64,000 nt of DNA from Limnothrix sp. CACIAM 69d (GCA_001913845.2 MKGP02000049.1:17404-81403), one strand, 5' to 3'; counted from the stretch's first letter, positions 43,716 through 53,396 are shown. Numbers and translations are program-made. Notes: generated by a model from the sequence alone, not told the origin.

Positions 43716-46700
43716 TTAACGGGTATAGTCCGGCGGCCGGTCTCCGGCTGTGGCGGCTTCGGACGGTTCGATCGGAACCGTCACCGGATCCAATTCTGGC
43801 TCGCCATCAAGGGGCCCTTCCAGCACCGGGGCGATCGCCCGGGGTCTGCGGCCCAGCCAGGCCGCTGGCCAAGTGGCCCACTCATGCATCAACACATAAA
43901 GGCAGGGAATCAAGAACAGGGTCAGCAGCGTGGCCAGAGACAACCCCGAAAACACCACAATCCCCAAGGGTTGCAGAAATTCTCCCCCGGCTCCCATGCC
44001 GAGGGCCATGGGCAACATCCCCAAAACCGTGGTGATCGTGGTCATCAGGATTGGGCGAAGTCGCTGGGGGGCGGCCTGGATGATCGCGGCTTTGCGGGGG
44101 AGTTGGTATTGTTCGCGCAGTTGGTTCGCCAGCTCCACCATGATGATGGCGTTGTTCACCACGATCCCCACCAACAGCACCGCGCCCACCACCACCGTGG
44201 CCCCGATCGCCGTTTGGGTCCAATAGAGACCCAAAATTCCACCGGCCACCGCCAGGGGAATCGCAAACATGATCACCAGCGGATCAATCAAGGAGTTGTA
44301 TTGCACCGCCATCACCACAAACACCAGGAAGGAAGCTAAACCACCCAACAGGGGCAAGGCTTCTTGGATTTGGCGGTTGCTTTCAGCGGCGGGACTGGGC
44401 AGCCGGGTCACCCCCGCAGGCAACTCCAGCTTGCTGAGGATTTGATCCACTTCCGCAAGGGCATCACTGAGGCTGGCTCCGGGGTTCAGGTTCCCGGCCA
44501 CCAAAAACACCGATCGCTGGTTAATTCGCTGAATTTCGCTGGGGGCTTGGGCACTGTCGAGGCTGGCCACTTCGCCCAAGCGAACGAGGCGATCGGCTCC
44601 AGCAAACAGGGGCAGGTCTAGCAGTTGGGAGGGGTTGCTGATGGCAGCGCGATCGAGCCGCACGCGCACGTCAACCAACCGGTTTCCCCGCTGCAATTGG
44701 GTGGGCACGGAACCTTGGATCGCCGTTTCGATCGCCTGGCCAATGTCCGTGATGTCCAGATCCAGATCGGCCAAGCGGGTGGGATCCGGGCGAATTTGCA
44801 CCTCCGGCTGCGGGCGATCGCCATCGGGCCGAAAGGCCGCCAGCGTGGCCTGTTCATCGAGGGCCGTCAGCACCTGCCGCCCGGCCCGCGCCAAGGCCGC
44901 CGGATCATTGCCCTGCAAAATCACGTCTAACTCTGCCCCCCGCACGGGCGAGTTATTCAAGATCAAGCCCCGTACCTCGCCGGGTCGCAACCGCAGGCGA
45001 ATATCCACCAAATTCAGCTTCCGGAGTTGCCCATTCACCCGCTCCACATAGGCTTCCACATCGGCTCCCGGTTTCAGGGTGATGGTGCTGGTGCTGCGCA
45101 GGGGGTTTTCGTTGGTGTTGCTGCCAAAGAGGGAGCCCCCGATCGTGGTAAAGGCGTATTCTGTTTCCGGCTGTTGGCGCAGGATTTGATCAACCCGTTC
45201 CATCACCTGGCGATTGGTTTCCAGGGTGGTGCTGGGTGGAAAGATGGCCACCAATTGCGCCTGGCCCGTGGCAATGCGCGGCAGGATTTCTTGGGGAATG
45301 TAACCAACCACTGCCAGGCTGCTGACTGTGAGGGCCGTGGCAATGACCAACACCACCAACAGCCGCACCCGCATTAGCCCGCCCAGCAGCCGGCCATAGT
45401 TGACCATCACCCCATCCATCCAGCGATCGAACGCTCGCAGGGGCCACCAACGGCTCACCCCACTCGACCAACGCACCGCCAGCAACCGCGCCGCCATGGC
45501 TGGCACCACCGTGGCCGCCACCAAAATCGAGGCCGCCACCGCAAAGCTGATGGTCAAAATCAGTTCATTAAACAGCAGGGCAATGAACCCGCCAATGAAC
45601 AAAAAGGGCAATACGGCCACCAGGTTGGTGCTTGTGGAAGCCAACAGGGCCGACTCCACCGCTTGGCTGCTGACGATCGCCCGATCGACCACTTCCGCTG
45701 GCTCCACCTCTCGGCCATTGGCGCGGGTTCCTTCCACGATCGCTTCCATCATCACGATCGAGTTATCCACCACAATTCCCACACCAAGGGCCAAGCCGCC
45801 CAAGCTGAAAACGTTGATCGTCAGGCCCCAAAACCGCATCAAAATCACCGCCGCCAAGGTGGCCAGCGGAATCGAAATCGACACAATCAGGGTTTGGCGC
45901 AGAGATCCCAAAAAGATAAAGACCGCAAAGGCCGCCAACCCTGTCCCCATCAAGCCCGAGGAAATCACGTTGGAGACGGCATTTTGAATAAACACCGACT
46001 CGTCTAGGGTAGGCAACAGGGTCACATCCGCCGGAATCGTGCCATTGGCCGCCAGTTCCTGAAGCCGCTGTTTGACGGCGGCCACCACGGCGATCGAGTT
46101 GGCATCGGGCTGCTTTTGCACACTCAGCTTCACTGACGGCTGACCATTCAGGCGCACTTCCACCCGCTGCTCCGCCGTACCGTCCACCACTGTGGCAAAG
46201 TCGCTGAGGGTCACCGTTTGGGTGGGGGCGCTGCCGTTGCCATTCCGCACCACAAAGGGCAATTGGGCTAACTCAGCCGCGCTGCGAAACCGGCCCGCGG
46301 CCCGAGTCAAGGGTTCCCCATCGGGAGCATAGATTCGGCCACCGGAAATATCTTGGTTGCGATCGCTCAAGCCATCCAACACCGTTTGCAGATCCAGCCC
46401 GATCGCCTGGAGCCGTTGTAGATCCAGCGTGACCCGCACCTCTTCTTCCACCCCGCCGGACACATCCACCGAGGCCACCCCATCCACCACATTCAACTCA
46501 CGCGAGAGTTCCTCATCGGCAAACACCCGCAACTGAGCAGGGGATTGGGTGGGCGAGGTCACCGCCAACTCATAAACCGGTAACTGGGAGGGGTCAACTT
46601 TAAACAGCCGCGCATTTTCCACCACATCCGGCAGCCGGCCCCGGGCCCGGTTAAAGGCTGCCGTTGCATCATTCAGGGCCTGGTCTAGGTTGCCGCCCGG

Positions 46701-47012
46701 CTGGAAATACAAATCTAGACTGATGCTGCCCTCTCGCGTTTGGGAATACACCTGCACCACGCCTTCGGTGGCCGATAGGGCCTCCTCCAAAGGACGGGTG
46801 ATTTCATCGATCGCCACATTCGGCGACACGCCCGGGGCATCGGCCCGCAGGCCAATCCGGGGATAGGTGATGGAGGGCAGCAAATCCACTTGCATGGTGC
46901 TGACAAAAAAGCCCCCGAGGACGATCGCCGCCACAGCCAACATCAAAGTGGCAATGTGACGACGAATCGACAGGGCGCTGAGACTAAAGCCCGTGGGCCG
47001 CGAATCAAACAT
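43716..47012 (-). CDS. RND-family efflux pump, AcrB/MexB-type
   Basis: The 1098-residue protein has the RND layout of twelve TM helices with two large periplasmic loops. Signatures include SLSALSIRRHIATLMLAVAAIVLGGFF, LLPSITYPRIGLRADAPGVSPNVAIDEITRPLE, the TM4 motif LGVGIVVDNSIVMMEAI and the repeat VLLVGIVVNNAIIMVELANQLRE. Substrates could be drugs, lipophiles or metals. It starts 5 bp after the adaptor gene stop, in one operon with it; no TolC gene is adjacent. Confidence 0.95.
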   Translation of the reverse strand: MFDSRPTGFSLSALSIRRHIATLMLAVAAIVLGGFFVSTMQVDLLPSITYPRIGLRADAPGVSPNVAIDEITRPLEEALSATEGVVQVYSQTREGSISLDLYFQPGGNLDQALNDATAAFNRARGRLPDVVENARLFKVDPSQLPVYELAVTSPTQSPAQLRVFADEELSRELNVVDGVASVDVSGGVEEEVRVTLDLQRLQAIGLDLQTVLDGLSDRNQDISGGRIYAPDGEPLTRAAGRFRSAAELAQLPFVVRNGNGSAPTQTVTLSDFATVVDGTAEQRVEVRLNGQPSVKLSVQKQPDANSIAVVAAVKQRLQELAANGTIPADVTLLPTLDESVFIQNAVSNVISSGLMGTGLAAFAVFIFLGSLRQTLIVSISIPLATLAAVILMRFWGLTINVFSLGGLALGVGIVVDNSIVMMEAIVEGTRANGREVEPAEVVDRAIVSSQAVESALLASTSTNLVAVLPFLFIGGFIALLFNELILTISFAVAASILVAATVVPAMAARLLAVRWSSGVSRWWPLRAFDRWMDGVMVNYGRLLGGLMRVRLLVVLVIATALTVSSLAVVGYIPQEILPRIATGQAQLVAIFPPSTTLETNRQVMERVDQILRQQPETEYAFTTIGGSLFGSNTNENPLRSTSTITLKPGADVEAYVERVNGQLRKLNLVDIRLRLRPGEVRGLILNNSPVRGAELDVILQGNDPAALARAGRQVLTALDEQATLAAFRPDGDRPQPEVQIRPDPTRLADLDLDITDIGQAIETAIQGSVPTQLQRGNRLVDVRVRLDRAAISNPSQLLDLPLFAGADRLVRLGEVASLDSAQAPSEIQRINQRSVFLVAGNLNPGASLSDALAEVDQILSKLELPAGVTRLPSPAAESNRQIQEALPLLGGLASFLVFVVMAVQYNSLIDPLVIMFAIPLAVAGGILGLYWTQTAIGATVVVGAVLLVGIVVNNAIIMVELANQLREQYQLPRKAAIIQAAPQRLRPILMTTITTVLGMLPMALGMGAGGEFLQPLGIVVFSGLSLATLLTLFLIPCLYVLMHEWATWPAAWLGRRPRAIAPVLEGPLDGEPELDPVTVPIEPSEAATAGDRPPDYTR

Positions 47013-47017
47013 TTGCC

Positions 47018-48397
47018 TTACCTCGCGGGTTCAGAAATTGCACTCAGTCGCACCCGATCGCCCGCAGCCAGAGGGCCGCTACTGCGCAGGACATAGCGAT
47101 CGCCCGGTTGCAGACCCGAGAGCACCTGCACCTGGCCATCAAACCGAGATCCCAACTGCACTAACCTGGGCGCAACGGTTACGGCTTCTCCTTCCCCTTG
47201 CACCACAAACACCGTGCCTTGGGTGGGAGCAGGCGCGTTGGCGGCGGGTTGCCCAGCTCCGGCAGAACGCCCCCCGCGACCACTTGCCCCACCGGGAGCG
47301 CGATCGGCCAAGTCGGCCACCGCCAAGGCCCGCTCCGGAATGGTGACCCGAGCGGCGGCCGCCTGGGCAAAGCTCACCCGGGCCAACAGACCACTCCCCA
47401 AGCGCCCATCGGGATTGGGAATGGTGATTTCTACGGGCACTTGCCGGGCCACCGCGTCGCCCAAGGGCGAAATGGCCGTGACCCGTCCGGTAAATTCTTG
47501 ACCCGGCAAGGCATCCAGCCGCACTCGGGCCCCTTGCCCCAGCCGCACACCCGCCAGGGCCCGATCGGACAGACGCACCAGAATCTTGAGTTGGCTAAAG
47601 TCACCAATGCGAATAATTTCGCTGCCCGGTTGGGCCAGGCTGCCGGGTTCCAACAGCTTGGCCAACACAAGACCGCTGAGGGGCGATCGCACCAGTGCAA
47701 AATCCTGGCGTTGGCGAGCTTGATCGGCGATCGCCTGTTGGGCGGCCACCCTGCGCCGGGCCACGGCCACGGTTTGCTGGCGGGTTTTCACCTGTTGGCG
47801 GGCGGCCTGGAGGGATTTGGCGGCGGTTCCCACGGCCGTGCGGGCATTTTCCACGTTTTGCTCCGCGATCGCCCCTTCCCGAAACAACCGCTCTAGGCGA
47901 TCGAGATCAGACTTAGCCTGTTGCAGTTGCAATTCTGCTTCGCCCACGCGGGCCTGGGCTTCGCCAATTTGGGCTTGGCTGCTGGCCACTTCCAGCTCCC
48001 GGGCGGAAACTTCCGCTTGGGCTTCCACGGCCTCGGAGGTCAACAACCGTGCATCCACCCGCGCCAACAGTTGCCCTTGGCGCACCGGTTGCCCCACGTC
48101 CGATCGCATGTCTAGCACGTAGCCTTCCACCCGCGATCGCACGGCCACTTCCCGAAAGGGCTGAGTCGTCCCGCTATAGTCCTGGGTGGTTTGCTGAGTG
48201 GCGTTTTTGGCCGTGGCCACATCCACCGAAGGCGGCCCTGCTCGATCGGCAGCTCCCGGCGGGGCCGGTTGGGCATCGCTGGGGGGAATGGCGTTTTGGC
48301 AACCGCTGGCCAACAGGGCTAAGCCACAGAGGCCACTCAGCCACCGCCGCCGGATGAGTTGTGAGCCAAATTGTCGGTCTCCCCGCGTCACGGGCAT
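47018..48397 (-). CDS. RND efflux periplasmic adaptor lipoprotein
   Basis: Partner of the adjacent RND pump. The 459-residue product starts MPVTRGDRQFGSQLIRRRW and has a lipoprotein signal with lipobox ALLASGC, a lipoyl domain (RSRVEGYVLDMRSDVGQPVRQGQLLARVDARLL), a coiled-coil hairpin (about 130-240), the second lipoyl half (LVRSPLSGLVLAKLLEPGSLAQPG) and beta-barrel/MP domains. A Gly/Ala-rich insert (GGASGRGGRSAGAGQPAANAPAP) lies near residue 390. The open frame extends to 48568, but ATG 48397 gives the signal peptide at the right place. Confidence 0.92.
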   Translation of the reverse strand: MPVTRGDRQFGSQLIRRRWLSGLCGLALLASGCQNAIPPSDAQPAPPGAADRAGPPSVDVATAKNATQQTTQDYSGTTQPFREVAVRSRVEGYVLDMRSDVGQPVRQGQLLARVDARLLTSEAVEAQAEVSARELEVASSQAQIGEAQARVGEAELQLQQAKSDLDRLERLFREGAIAEQNVENARTAVGTAAKSLQAARQQVKTRQQTVAVARRRVAAQQAIADQARQRQDFALVRSPLSGLVLAKLLEPGSLAQPGSEIIRIGDFSQLKILVRLSDRALAGVRLGQGARVRLDALPGQEFTGRVTAISPLGDAVARQVPVEITIPNPDGRLGSGLLARVSFAQAAAARVTIPERALAVADLADRAPGGASGRGGRSAGAGQPAANAPAPTQGTVFVVQGEGEAVTVAPRLVQLGSRFDGQVQVLSGLQPGDRYVLRSSGPLAAGDRVRLSAISEPAR

Positions 48398-48817
48398 GAA
48401 ACCGAGCCTGACGCGGAAATTCGTTTCAGAATCGGTTGCAAACCCAAGCTTCGCAGAGGGGCTAGGGCAGTCACCACAGGGGCTTGATCGAAACCGCCTT
48501 TGGGGCGATCGATCCAAGCCGATCGGCAACCCAAGGGACACCGTTGGAGGAACTGAAAGGTTATTCATGGGTCGATCAGTTGATGGGAGCAGTTAAAGCT
48601 GTGGAGCAGTTCTGCCGGAGCCGATCGCCCCGAAAGACTCGATGGCTCGTGCCATTGGCTAGTCGGACTGGCGCGATCGGCGGGAGGATTAATTTCGTAA
48701 TGGTTCTTTACAGAAGCAGTGCTACCTTAGCGCACCTGATCCCAATCACGCCGAAAAAAATTTGGTTGCCTGGGTTGACGAATCCAAACTTTTAGGCGAT
48801 TATTAACTTCGCTGAAC
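48398..48817. other. 420-bp gap between the RND operon and tRNA-Ala
   Basis: No repeat or recognisable gene. It must hold the divergent promoters of the RND operon and tRNA-Ala, which I could not place by eye. Confidence 0.5.
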
Positions 48818-48890
48818 GGGGCTATAGCTCAGTTGGTAGAGCACTTCAATGGCATTGAAGGGGTCAGCGGTTCGAATCCGCTTAGCTCCA
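48818..48890 (+). tRNA. tRNA-Ala (anticodon GGC)
   Basis: Acceptor GGGGCTA/TAGCTCC, D-arm GCTCAGTTGGTAGAGC, anticodon stem CTTCA/TGAAG with loop ATGGCAT (anticodon GGC), T-arm AGCGGTTCGAATCCGCT. The discriminator is A and CCA is not encoded. Confidence 0.96.
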
Positions 48891-48992
48891 TCCCGTTCCC
48901 CAAAGAACAGTAAACTAACAATAAACTTAAAAATAAACCCAAACGGTTGAAGGGATCCCTGAAAATTTAGGGGAGATCTGAAGCCTCAGCAC

Positions 48993-49100
48993 TGAATATT
49001 CAAAGCTAAAGAGATTCAAAGCTTGATATTCAAGGCTCAATATTCAAACCCGAATATTCCAGCTCGAATATTCAAACCTGAACATTCAGACTCAATATCC
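48993..49100. repeat. Degenerate 14-bp tandem array (aatattcaaa) upstream of the CYTH gene
   Basis: Units include gatattcaaggctc, aatattcaaacccg, aatattccagctcg, aatattcaaacctg and aacattcagactc, each 13-14 bp, ending about 20 bp before the ATG at 49120. Confidence 0.85.
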
Positions 49101-49119
49101 TGATCAGCAGCGACTTCCC

Positions 49120-49587
49120 ATGGCGATCGAGATTGAGCGGAAATTTCTGGTGCGATCGAACCGTTGGCGTGATCTTGTCCAGCCGGGCAAACGCTACCAA
49201 CAGGGCTATCTGTGGTCGGATCCCTTGCGCACCGTGCGGGCACGCATTGCAGGCGATCGAGCATTTCTAACCATCAAAGGCCCAACCGACGGCCTGGCGC
49301 GATCGGAATACGAATATGAAATTCCTGTCATTGATGCCACGGAAATGTTGGCGACGCTCTGTGTTTCGCCCCCGATCGACAAAGTTCGCTATCGGTTACC
49401 CTGTGCGGAAGGTTGCTGGGAAATCGATGAATTTTTTGGCAGCAATGCGGGATTGATCGTGGCGGAAATTGAACTCGATCGCCCCGATCAACCGGTACAG
49501 TTACCAGACTGGATTGGTGAAGAAGTGTCTCATGATCCCCGCTATCGCAATTCTGCCTTAGCCGATCGCCCCTTCAGCACTTGGTAA
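49120..49587 (+). CDS. CYTH-domain triphosphate tunnel metalloenzyme
   Basis: The 155-residue protein begins MAIEIERKFLV, the ExExK metal-binding signature of the CYTH superfamily, and has RARIAGDRAFLTIKGP, EYEYEIP, KVRYRLP, WEIDEFFG and IVAEIELDR, the alternating charged strands of the tunnel. Bacterial members are mostly inorganic triphosphatases; others are adenylate cyclases or thiamine triphosphatases. The size matches single-domain TTM proteins. It lies downstream of tRNA-Ala and a tandem repeat array. Confidence 0.92.
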   Translation: MAIEIERKFLVRSNRWRDLVQPGKRYQQGYLWSDPLRTVRARIAGDRAFLTIKGPTDGLARSEYEYEIPVIDATEMLATLCVSPPIDKVRYRLPCAEGCWEIDEFFGSNAGLIVAEIELDRPDQPVQLPDWIGEEVSHDPRYRNSALADRPFSTW

Positions 49588-49686
49588 TTTTTAAGGCAGA
49601 TTGGTAGTTTTCCAGGCAACGTTTTCAAGCAATTGTTGAATTACTCGATGGAAAATACCGAATTCAGTCAAAACAATAGGTCAAAA

Positions 49687-49914
49687 ATGGGCAAACTAGT
49701 CAACCTGGCGATCGCTCTGATTGTGGCCACAGGAACGATCGGAATCGCCCTCATTTCCGTCCAAAACGCCACCCTTGTTTCCGTGCAGTGGTTTGGATCT
49801 CGCACCGTGCAAATGCCCTTCGGTTTCCTGTTGGCAACAGGCTTTGGGGCGGGCGTGGTGGCGGCGGGCCTGTTTCCCCTGTTGCCCAGCGGTCGATCGA
49901 GTCAGCGACGTTAA
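49687..49914 (+). CDS. LapA/DUF1049-like small membrane protein
   Basis: The 75-residue product has two TM helices ([26 protein letters not shown] and [24 protein letters not shown]) separated by the typical [13 protein letters not shown] turn of LapA-domain (DUF1049) proteins. ATG 49687 has agg 6 bases upstream; starts at 49648 or 49633 would add a polar leader. hisG follows in the same direction. The role is unknown; E. coli LapA acts with LapB in envelope homeostasis. Confidence 0.75.
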   Translation: MGKLVNLAIALIVATGTIGIALISVQNATLVSVQWFGSRTVQMPFGFLLATGFGAGVVAAGLFPLLPSGRSSQRR

Positions 49915-49989
49915 CGCAAGCTTGGGTCACGATGAAGCCCAAGGGACACGAACACCCAAACAAAAGATGCGCCACGCGGGAAATAGATC

Positions 49990-49997
49990 TATACAAT
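49990..49997 (+). promoter_or_regulatory. Possible -10 element of hisG
   Basis: tatacaat lies 42 bp before the GTG start of hisG. No good -35 is seen at the right spacing, so it would depend on an activator or be an extended -10. Confidence 0.35.
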
Positions 49998-50039
49998 AGG
50001 CGGGCGAAACCTTGCCCCATCCCACCCCCCGATCGCCCT

Positions 50040-50684
50040 GTGCTGACCATCGCCATTCCCAAAGGCTCCCTTCTGGCCGATAGCGTGCAATTGCTGGCCG
50101 CTGCGGGCCTAGACTTCAGCGTCCTGCTCGACAAAAGCAACCGCCAACTGCAAGTGACCGACCCCACCGGCACGGCGCGGGCCATGCTGGTGCGCAATGG
50201 TGATGTGCCGGTTTATGTGGAATGTGGCCAAGCGCAGTTGGGCATTGTGGGCTACGACGTGCTGCGGGAAAAAGCGCCCAACGTTGCCAACGTGCTGGAT
50301 TTGGGCTTTGGGGGCTGTCGCATGTCGGTGGCAGTCCAGGCGGATGGGCCCTATCAACGGGCGATCGACCTGCCGGCCCATAGCCGCATCGCTTCCAAAT
50401 TTGTGCGCTGTGCCCGCGAATATTTCCAATCGTTGGATCTACCGGTGGAGATTGTGCCCCTTTACGGCTCCGTGGAATTGGGGCCGATCACGGGCATGTC
50501 TGAGGCGATCGTGGACTTGGTGGCCACGGGGCGCACCCTCAAGGAGAACGGCTTGGTGGAAATTGAGGTGTTGTTTGAAAGCACAGCCCGACTCATTGTC
50601 CACCCGGTCAGCTACCGCCTAAACACCTACAACGTGGGTGGCTATTTGGATGCGCTGCGATCGGCCCTGGCTCAGGCGGCCTAG
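50040..50684 (+). CDS. hisG: ATP phosphoribosyltransferase, short form
   Basis: HisG joins ATP and PRPP in the first step of histidine synthesis. The 214-residue product ([90 protein letters not shown]) is the short form lacking the C-terminal regulatory domain, so it should need HisZ for activity. GTG 50040 is the start: the open frame upstream to 49788 overlaps the LapA gene and contains a likely promoter. Confidence 0.94.
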   Translation: MLTIAIPKGSLLADSVQLLAAAGLDFSVLLDKSNRQLQVTDPTGTARAMLVRNGDVPVYVECGQAQLGIVGYDVLREKAPNVANVLDLGFGGCRMSVAVQADGPYQRAIDLPAHSRIASKFVRCAREYFQSLDLPVEIVPLYGSVELGPITGMSEAIVDLVATGRTLKENGLVEIEVLFESTARLIVHPVSYRLNTYNVGGYLDALRSALAQAA

Positions 50685-50707
50685 GGCCTGTCGTCGGTTG
50701 AGGAGTG

Positions 50708-51712
50708 TTAGTAATTCTGATAATAAATTTGACCGTCGGGCATGGTGGCGTTGGTCAAGTTTGCGCCGTTGAGGTTTGCACTGCTCATTTCCGCCCGATT
50801 TAGCAACACCTTGGTCATGTTGGCATCTCGCAAATTGGTGCGCGTCAAGAACGAATCCACCAAATCCGCCTGGGACAGGTTCGATCGGGTCATATCCGCC
50901 CGGCGCAAGTCAGCCCGAGTTAAGCGTGCATAGGAAAAATCCGACTGCAACATCTTGGCGTGGGCAAATTTAGCATCCGCAAACAGCGCCATCTGACAAA
51001 CACTGCCGTTGAGATTACATTCATTGAAAATGGTTCGCTCGGCCCGCACGCTCGTGAGATTTGCCTGAAGCAGCGTGGCCCGCTCCAAGTTGCTGTCGCT
51101 GAGGGCCGCATTACACAAAATGGCCCCGCTCAGGTTGGCTTCCATCAGGTTCACCCCGCGCAGAACGGTTTCCCGCAAATTAGCCCCCGTCAAATTCGCA
51201 CGGGTCAGATCCGCCCCAGACAAATCAGCCCCTTGCAGATCTGCAAAGCTCAAATCGGCTCCCCGAAGGTTGGCCCCTTGATAGACCCGCTTTTCTTCGC
51301 GCAGATTGGCCCCCCGCAGACAGGCCCCTCGGGCATTGATGCCGCTGAGGTTGGCGTTGCGCAAATCCGCCTCCACCAGGTTGGCATCGGTCAAAATCGA
51401 CAGGGAAAGATTCACATTGCGCAGGTCAGCCGCTTCCAGCCGGGCCCCGTGCAAGTCCGCATCCCGCAAGTTCGCCGCACTCAGGTTGGCGCGATCGAGG
51501 TTGGCCCCGCTCAGTTTGATGTGGGTTAAGTTGGCCCCTCGCAGCACCGCCCGATTGAGGTAAGACAAAATCAAATTGGCGTGGCTGAGGTCGGCTCCGG
51601 TGAAATTCACACCCACGAGATCCGCGCGAATCAGTTTGCAGCCGCTCAGGTTGAGGCCACTGAAGTTGGTCTCACCTGCTTTGTAGCGTTGCAAGATGGC
51701 TTGTGCGTCCAT
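50708..51712 (-). CDS. Pentapeptide-repeat protein
   Basis: The 334-residue protein is almost wholly A(D/N)LXX repeats (for example SGANLDRANLSAANLRDADL) from about residue 15 to the end, forming a right-handed quadrilateral beta-helix of roughly 60 repeats. Breaks occur at EEKRVYQ (about 140) and a Cys/Phe-containing stretch (about 225-245). There is no signal peptide, so it is probably cytosolic. Such proteins are abundant in cyanobacteria, with few known functions. It is convergent with hisG. Confidence 0.92.
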   Translation of the reverse strand: MDAQAILQRYKAGETNFSGLNLSGCKLIRADLVGVNFTGADLSHANLILSYLNRAVLRGANLTHIKLSGANLDRANLSAANLRDADLHGARLEAADLRNVNLSLSILTDANLVEADLRNANLSGINARGACLRGANLREEKRVYQGANLRGADLSFADLQGADLSGADLTRANLTGANLRETVLRGVNLMEANLSGAILCNAALSDSNLERATLLQANLTSVRAERTIFNECNLNGSVCQMALFADAKFAHAKMLQSDFSYARLTRADLRRADMTRSNLSQADLVDSFLTRTNLRDANMTKVLLNRAEMSSANLNGANLTNATMPDGQIYYQNY

Positions 51713-51807
51713 GGGTCTGTGGGGATTCCAGGAAAGAAGACAGGGAATTTTGCAGGCCGCGTGCGGAGCCGGGCCAAGGGCGATCGCTCAGGTCAGCCTC
51801 AGTGTGC

Positions 51808-52767
51808 CTAGGGATGCGACCGGGTAAAGACATTTTCGATCGCAAACATCGATCGTTCTGTCTCATCATCCTCATCCTCAGCTTCCATGGGTAAGCCAGA
51901 GCTAAGTTGCGTTTTTTCCGCCGCCTCGCCAAACATTTCAAAGCCCGGAAAGCGTCCCGTTGCGCCAAAGGATTCTTGGGCCAGGGGTTTCGGTTCCGGA
52001 TCCGCTGAATAGATGGCTCGATCGAGCACGCGAATCATTGACTCCGCAGCCTGGGCATATTCTTCCACTTCCGGGAAACGATTCACCGTGCTTTGCAAGC
52101 GTTCTTCCAAATCATCCAGGGTTGGACAAGCTTCGCAAAGCCGATACAACAGGCGATCGAGCAATTCCGACTTAATAGAAGCCCAAGTATAGGCATTAAA
52201 ACTGGTTTGGGGATCCAGCGTGAAAAAGCTGAGAATTTTCACCCGCAACGGGTTTGTGGCCCGTAATAATTCAAATCGCACCGCAAACCAATCGTAGGCC
52301 GCCAAATTCACCACCGGCCGATTGGTCATGGTGTCCTGGGATGGATCCCGAGCCACAATCGCCGGTTCTGCGCTTTGGCTGGGGCCTTGGAAAGACAGCA
52401 CCGTCCGCTCGTCTCCAGACTCCACCGGCAAACGCGGTTCCGTGCTGGTGAGGGTGGCTTCCCCGTCCGGATCATGACAAAGATTTCCCAACCGCTGGCT
52501 AATGCGACTGGCAATTACCCCATACACCTGAGGCTTATTCAGGTGAGCTGCCGCCCGGTTCAACCGAGTCGTTAGATGATTCATCGTGGGCGATAAGGAT
52601 TGCAGCCGTTGCAGCAACCGCCCCGTATCAAGCAGGGCAATTTTCTGGTTATCGCCTTCCCAGTGCCCCGTGCAAGCCAATAGCAGCAATTTTTTAATGC
52701 GAACAATTTCTGGGTCGCGTTCTAACTCCCGTGCGAGGTCTTGGAGGATGGAGGGAATATCGCTCAT
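51808..52767 (-). CDS. Conserved protein of unknown function
   Basis: The 319-residue soluble protein begins MSDIPSILQDLARELERDPEIVRIKKLLLLACTGHWEGD. It has an alpha-helical N-terminal part (1-100), a Ser/Glu-rich linker (about 100-150), a second helical part (ATNPLRVKILSFFTLDPQTSFNAYTWASIKSELLDRLLYRLCEACPTLDDLEERL in outline) and an acidic C-terminal tail (MEAEDEDDETER). I do not recognise a family; it looks like a cyanobacteria-restricted protein. There is no TM segment. Confidence 0.7.
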   Translation of the reverse strand: MSDIPSILQDLARELERDPEIVRIKKLLLLACTGHWEGDNQKIALLDTGRLLQRLQSLSPTMNHLTTRLNRAAAHLNKPQVYGVIASRISQRLGNLCHDPDGEATLTSTEPRLPVESGDERTVLSFQGPSQSAEPAIVARDPSQDTMTNRPVVNLAAYDWFAVRFELLRATNPLRVKILSFFTLDPQTSFNAYTWASIKSELLDRLLYRLCEACPTLDDLEERLQSTVNRFPEVEEYAQAAESMIRVLDRAIYSADPEPKPLAQESFGATGRFPGFEMFGEAAEKTQLSSGLPMEAEDEDDETERSMFAIENVFTRSHP

Positions 52768-52863
52768 AGGGCCAAGGGGTCAAAACGCGAGAGTCCAGGG
52801 AGAGGAAATCGGGCTGCACCCAAATTGAGTTGATCGCAGTCGAACCAGGGCGATAGCGGGAGC

Positions 52864-53046
52864 TTACCAGTCGCTTTTGGCAGCATCAGCATCATCCAGG
52901 GCAATGAGCGCAACAGTCCGTCGATTACCGCCAATCATGCAGATCTTCTCCATTACATCAGGAATTAGACAACAAACGCTGTGCTCTTGCAGACTGTTCA
53001 GAGCACAGGGAGGCTGTTCGGGAGAAGTGGCATGGTCAAGGGTCAC
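52864..53046 (-). CDS. Possible small protein, unknown
   Basis: A 60-residue frame from a GTG (or a shorter one from the ATG of MEKICMIGG) reads MTLDHATSPEQPPCALNSLQ and ends DDADAAKSDW. The composition, with paired Cys (VCCL) and an acidic tail, looks protein-like, but there is no family match and no clear ribosome binding site. It may be a conserved small cyanobacterial protein or chance. Confidence 0.38.
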   Translation of the reverse strand: MTLDHATSPEQPPCALNSLQEHSVCCLIPDVMEKICMIGGNRRTVALIALDDADAAKSDW

Positions 53047-53396
53047 TTTGAGTATGCCTTACCCTGGCGAGATCGATCCACCAATATTGATCTCGTACGC
53101 GGTTTTCCAATCCTGTTTTTTAGTCAGTAACCGCGCTCCTGTCCAGTGATTCACCATTTGTGAAGCCACCAACCCGTCCCACACTAGATTTAGGACAATT
53201 AGGGCAGTAGGGTAATCGATCCAATCTATTGCCAAAATCGAGCTTCAGACTTTTTTGTCTTGTTTTGAAAGATGTTTTTGACTGTTTCTCAAGCATTGAA
53301 TGGGTTGTTGATTTGTTAATTAATCAAAAATCAAGAAAATGACGGGGTAACCCAACTTGGTTGAATCACTTTTCCGAGAATCAGGAAATTAGGAGC
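53047..53396. other. AT-rich gap upstream of the small exported protein
   Basis: This 350-bp stretch becomes AT-rich from about 53150, with several T-runs (53249-53290) and ttaattaatcaaaaatcaag near 53318. It probably holds a promoter and long leader; no gene or hairpin was found. Confidence 0.45.

Noticed and set aside
47198..47896. A 232-codon frame opposite the RND adaptor
   Set aside because: Antisense shadow of a GC-rich gene; Gly/His/Arg-rich without family motifs.
48484..48795. A 103-codon frame upstream of tRNA-Ala
   Set aside because: It starts inside the RND adaptor leader, has no ribosome binding site and no domain.
48993..49100. CRISPR-like array
   Set aside because: Units are contiguous 13-14 bp copies without spacers, and no cas genes are present; it is a degenerate tandem repeat.
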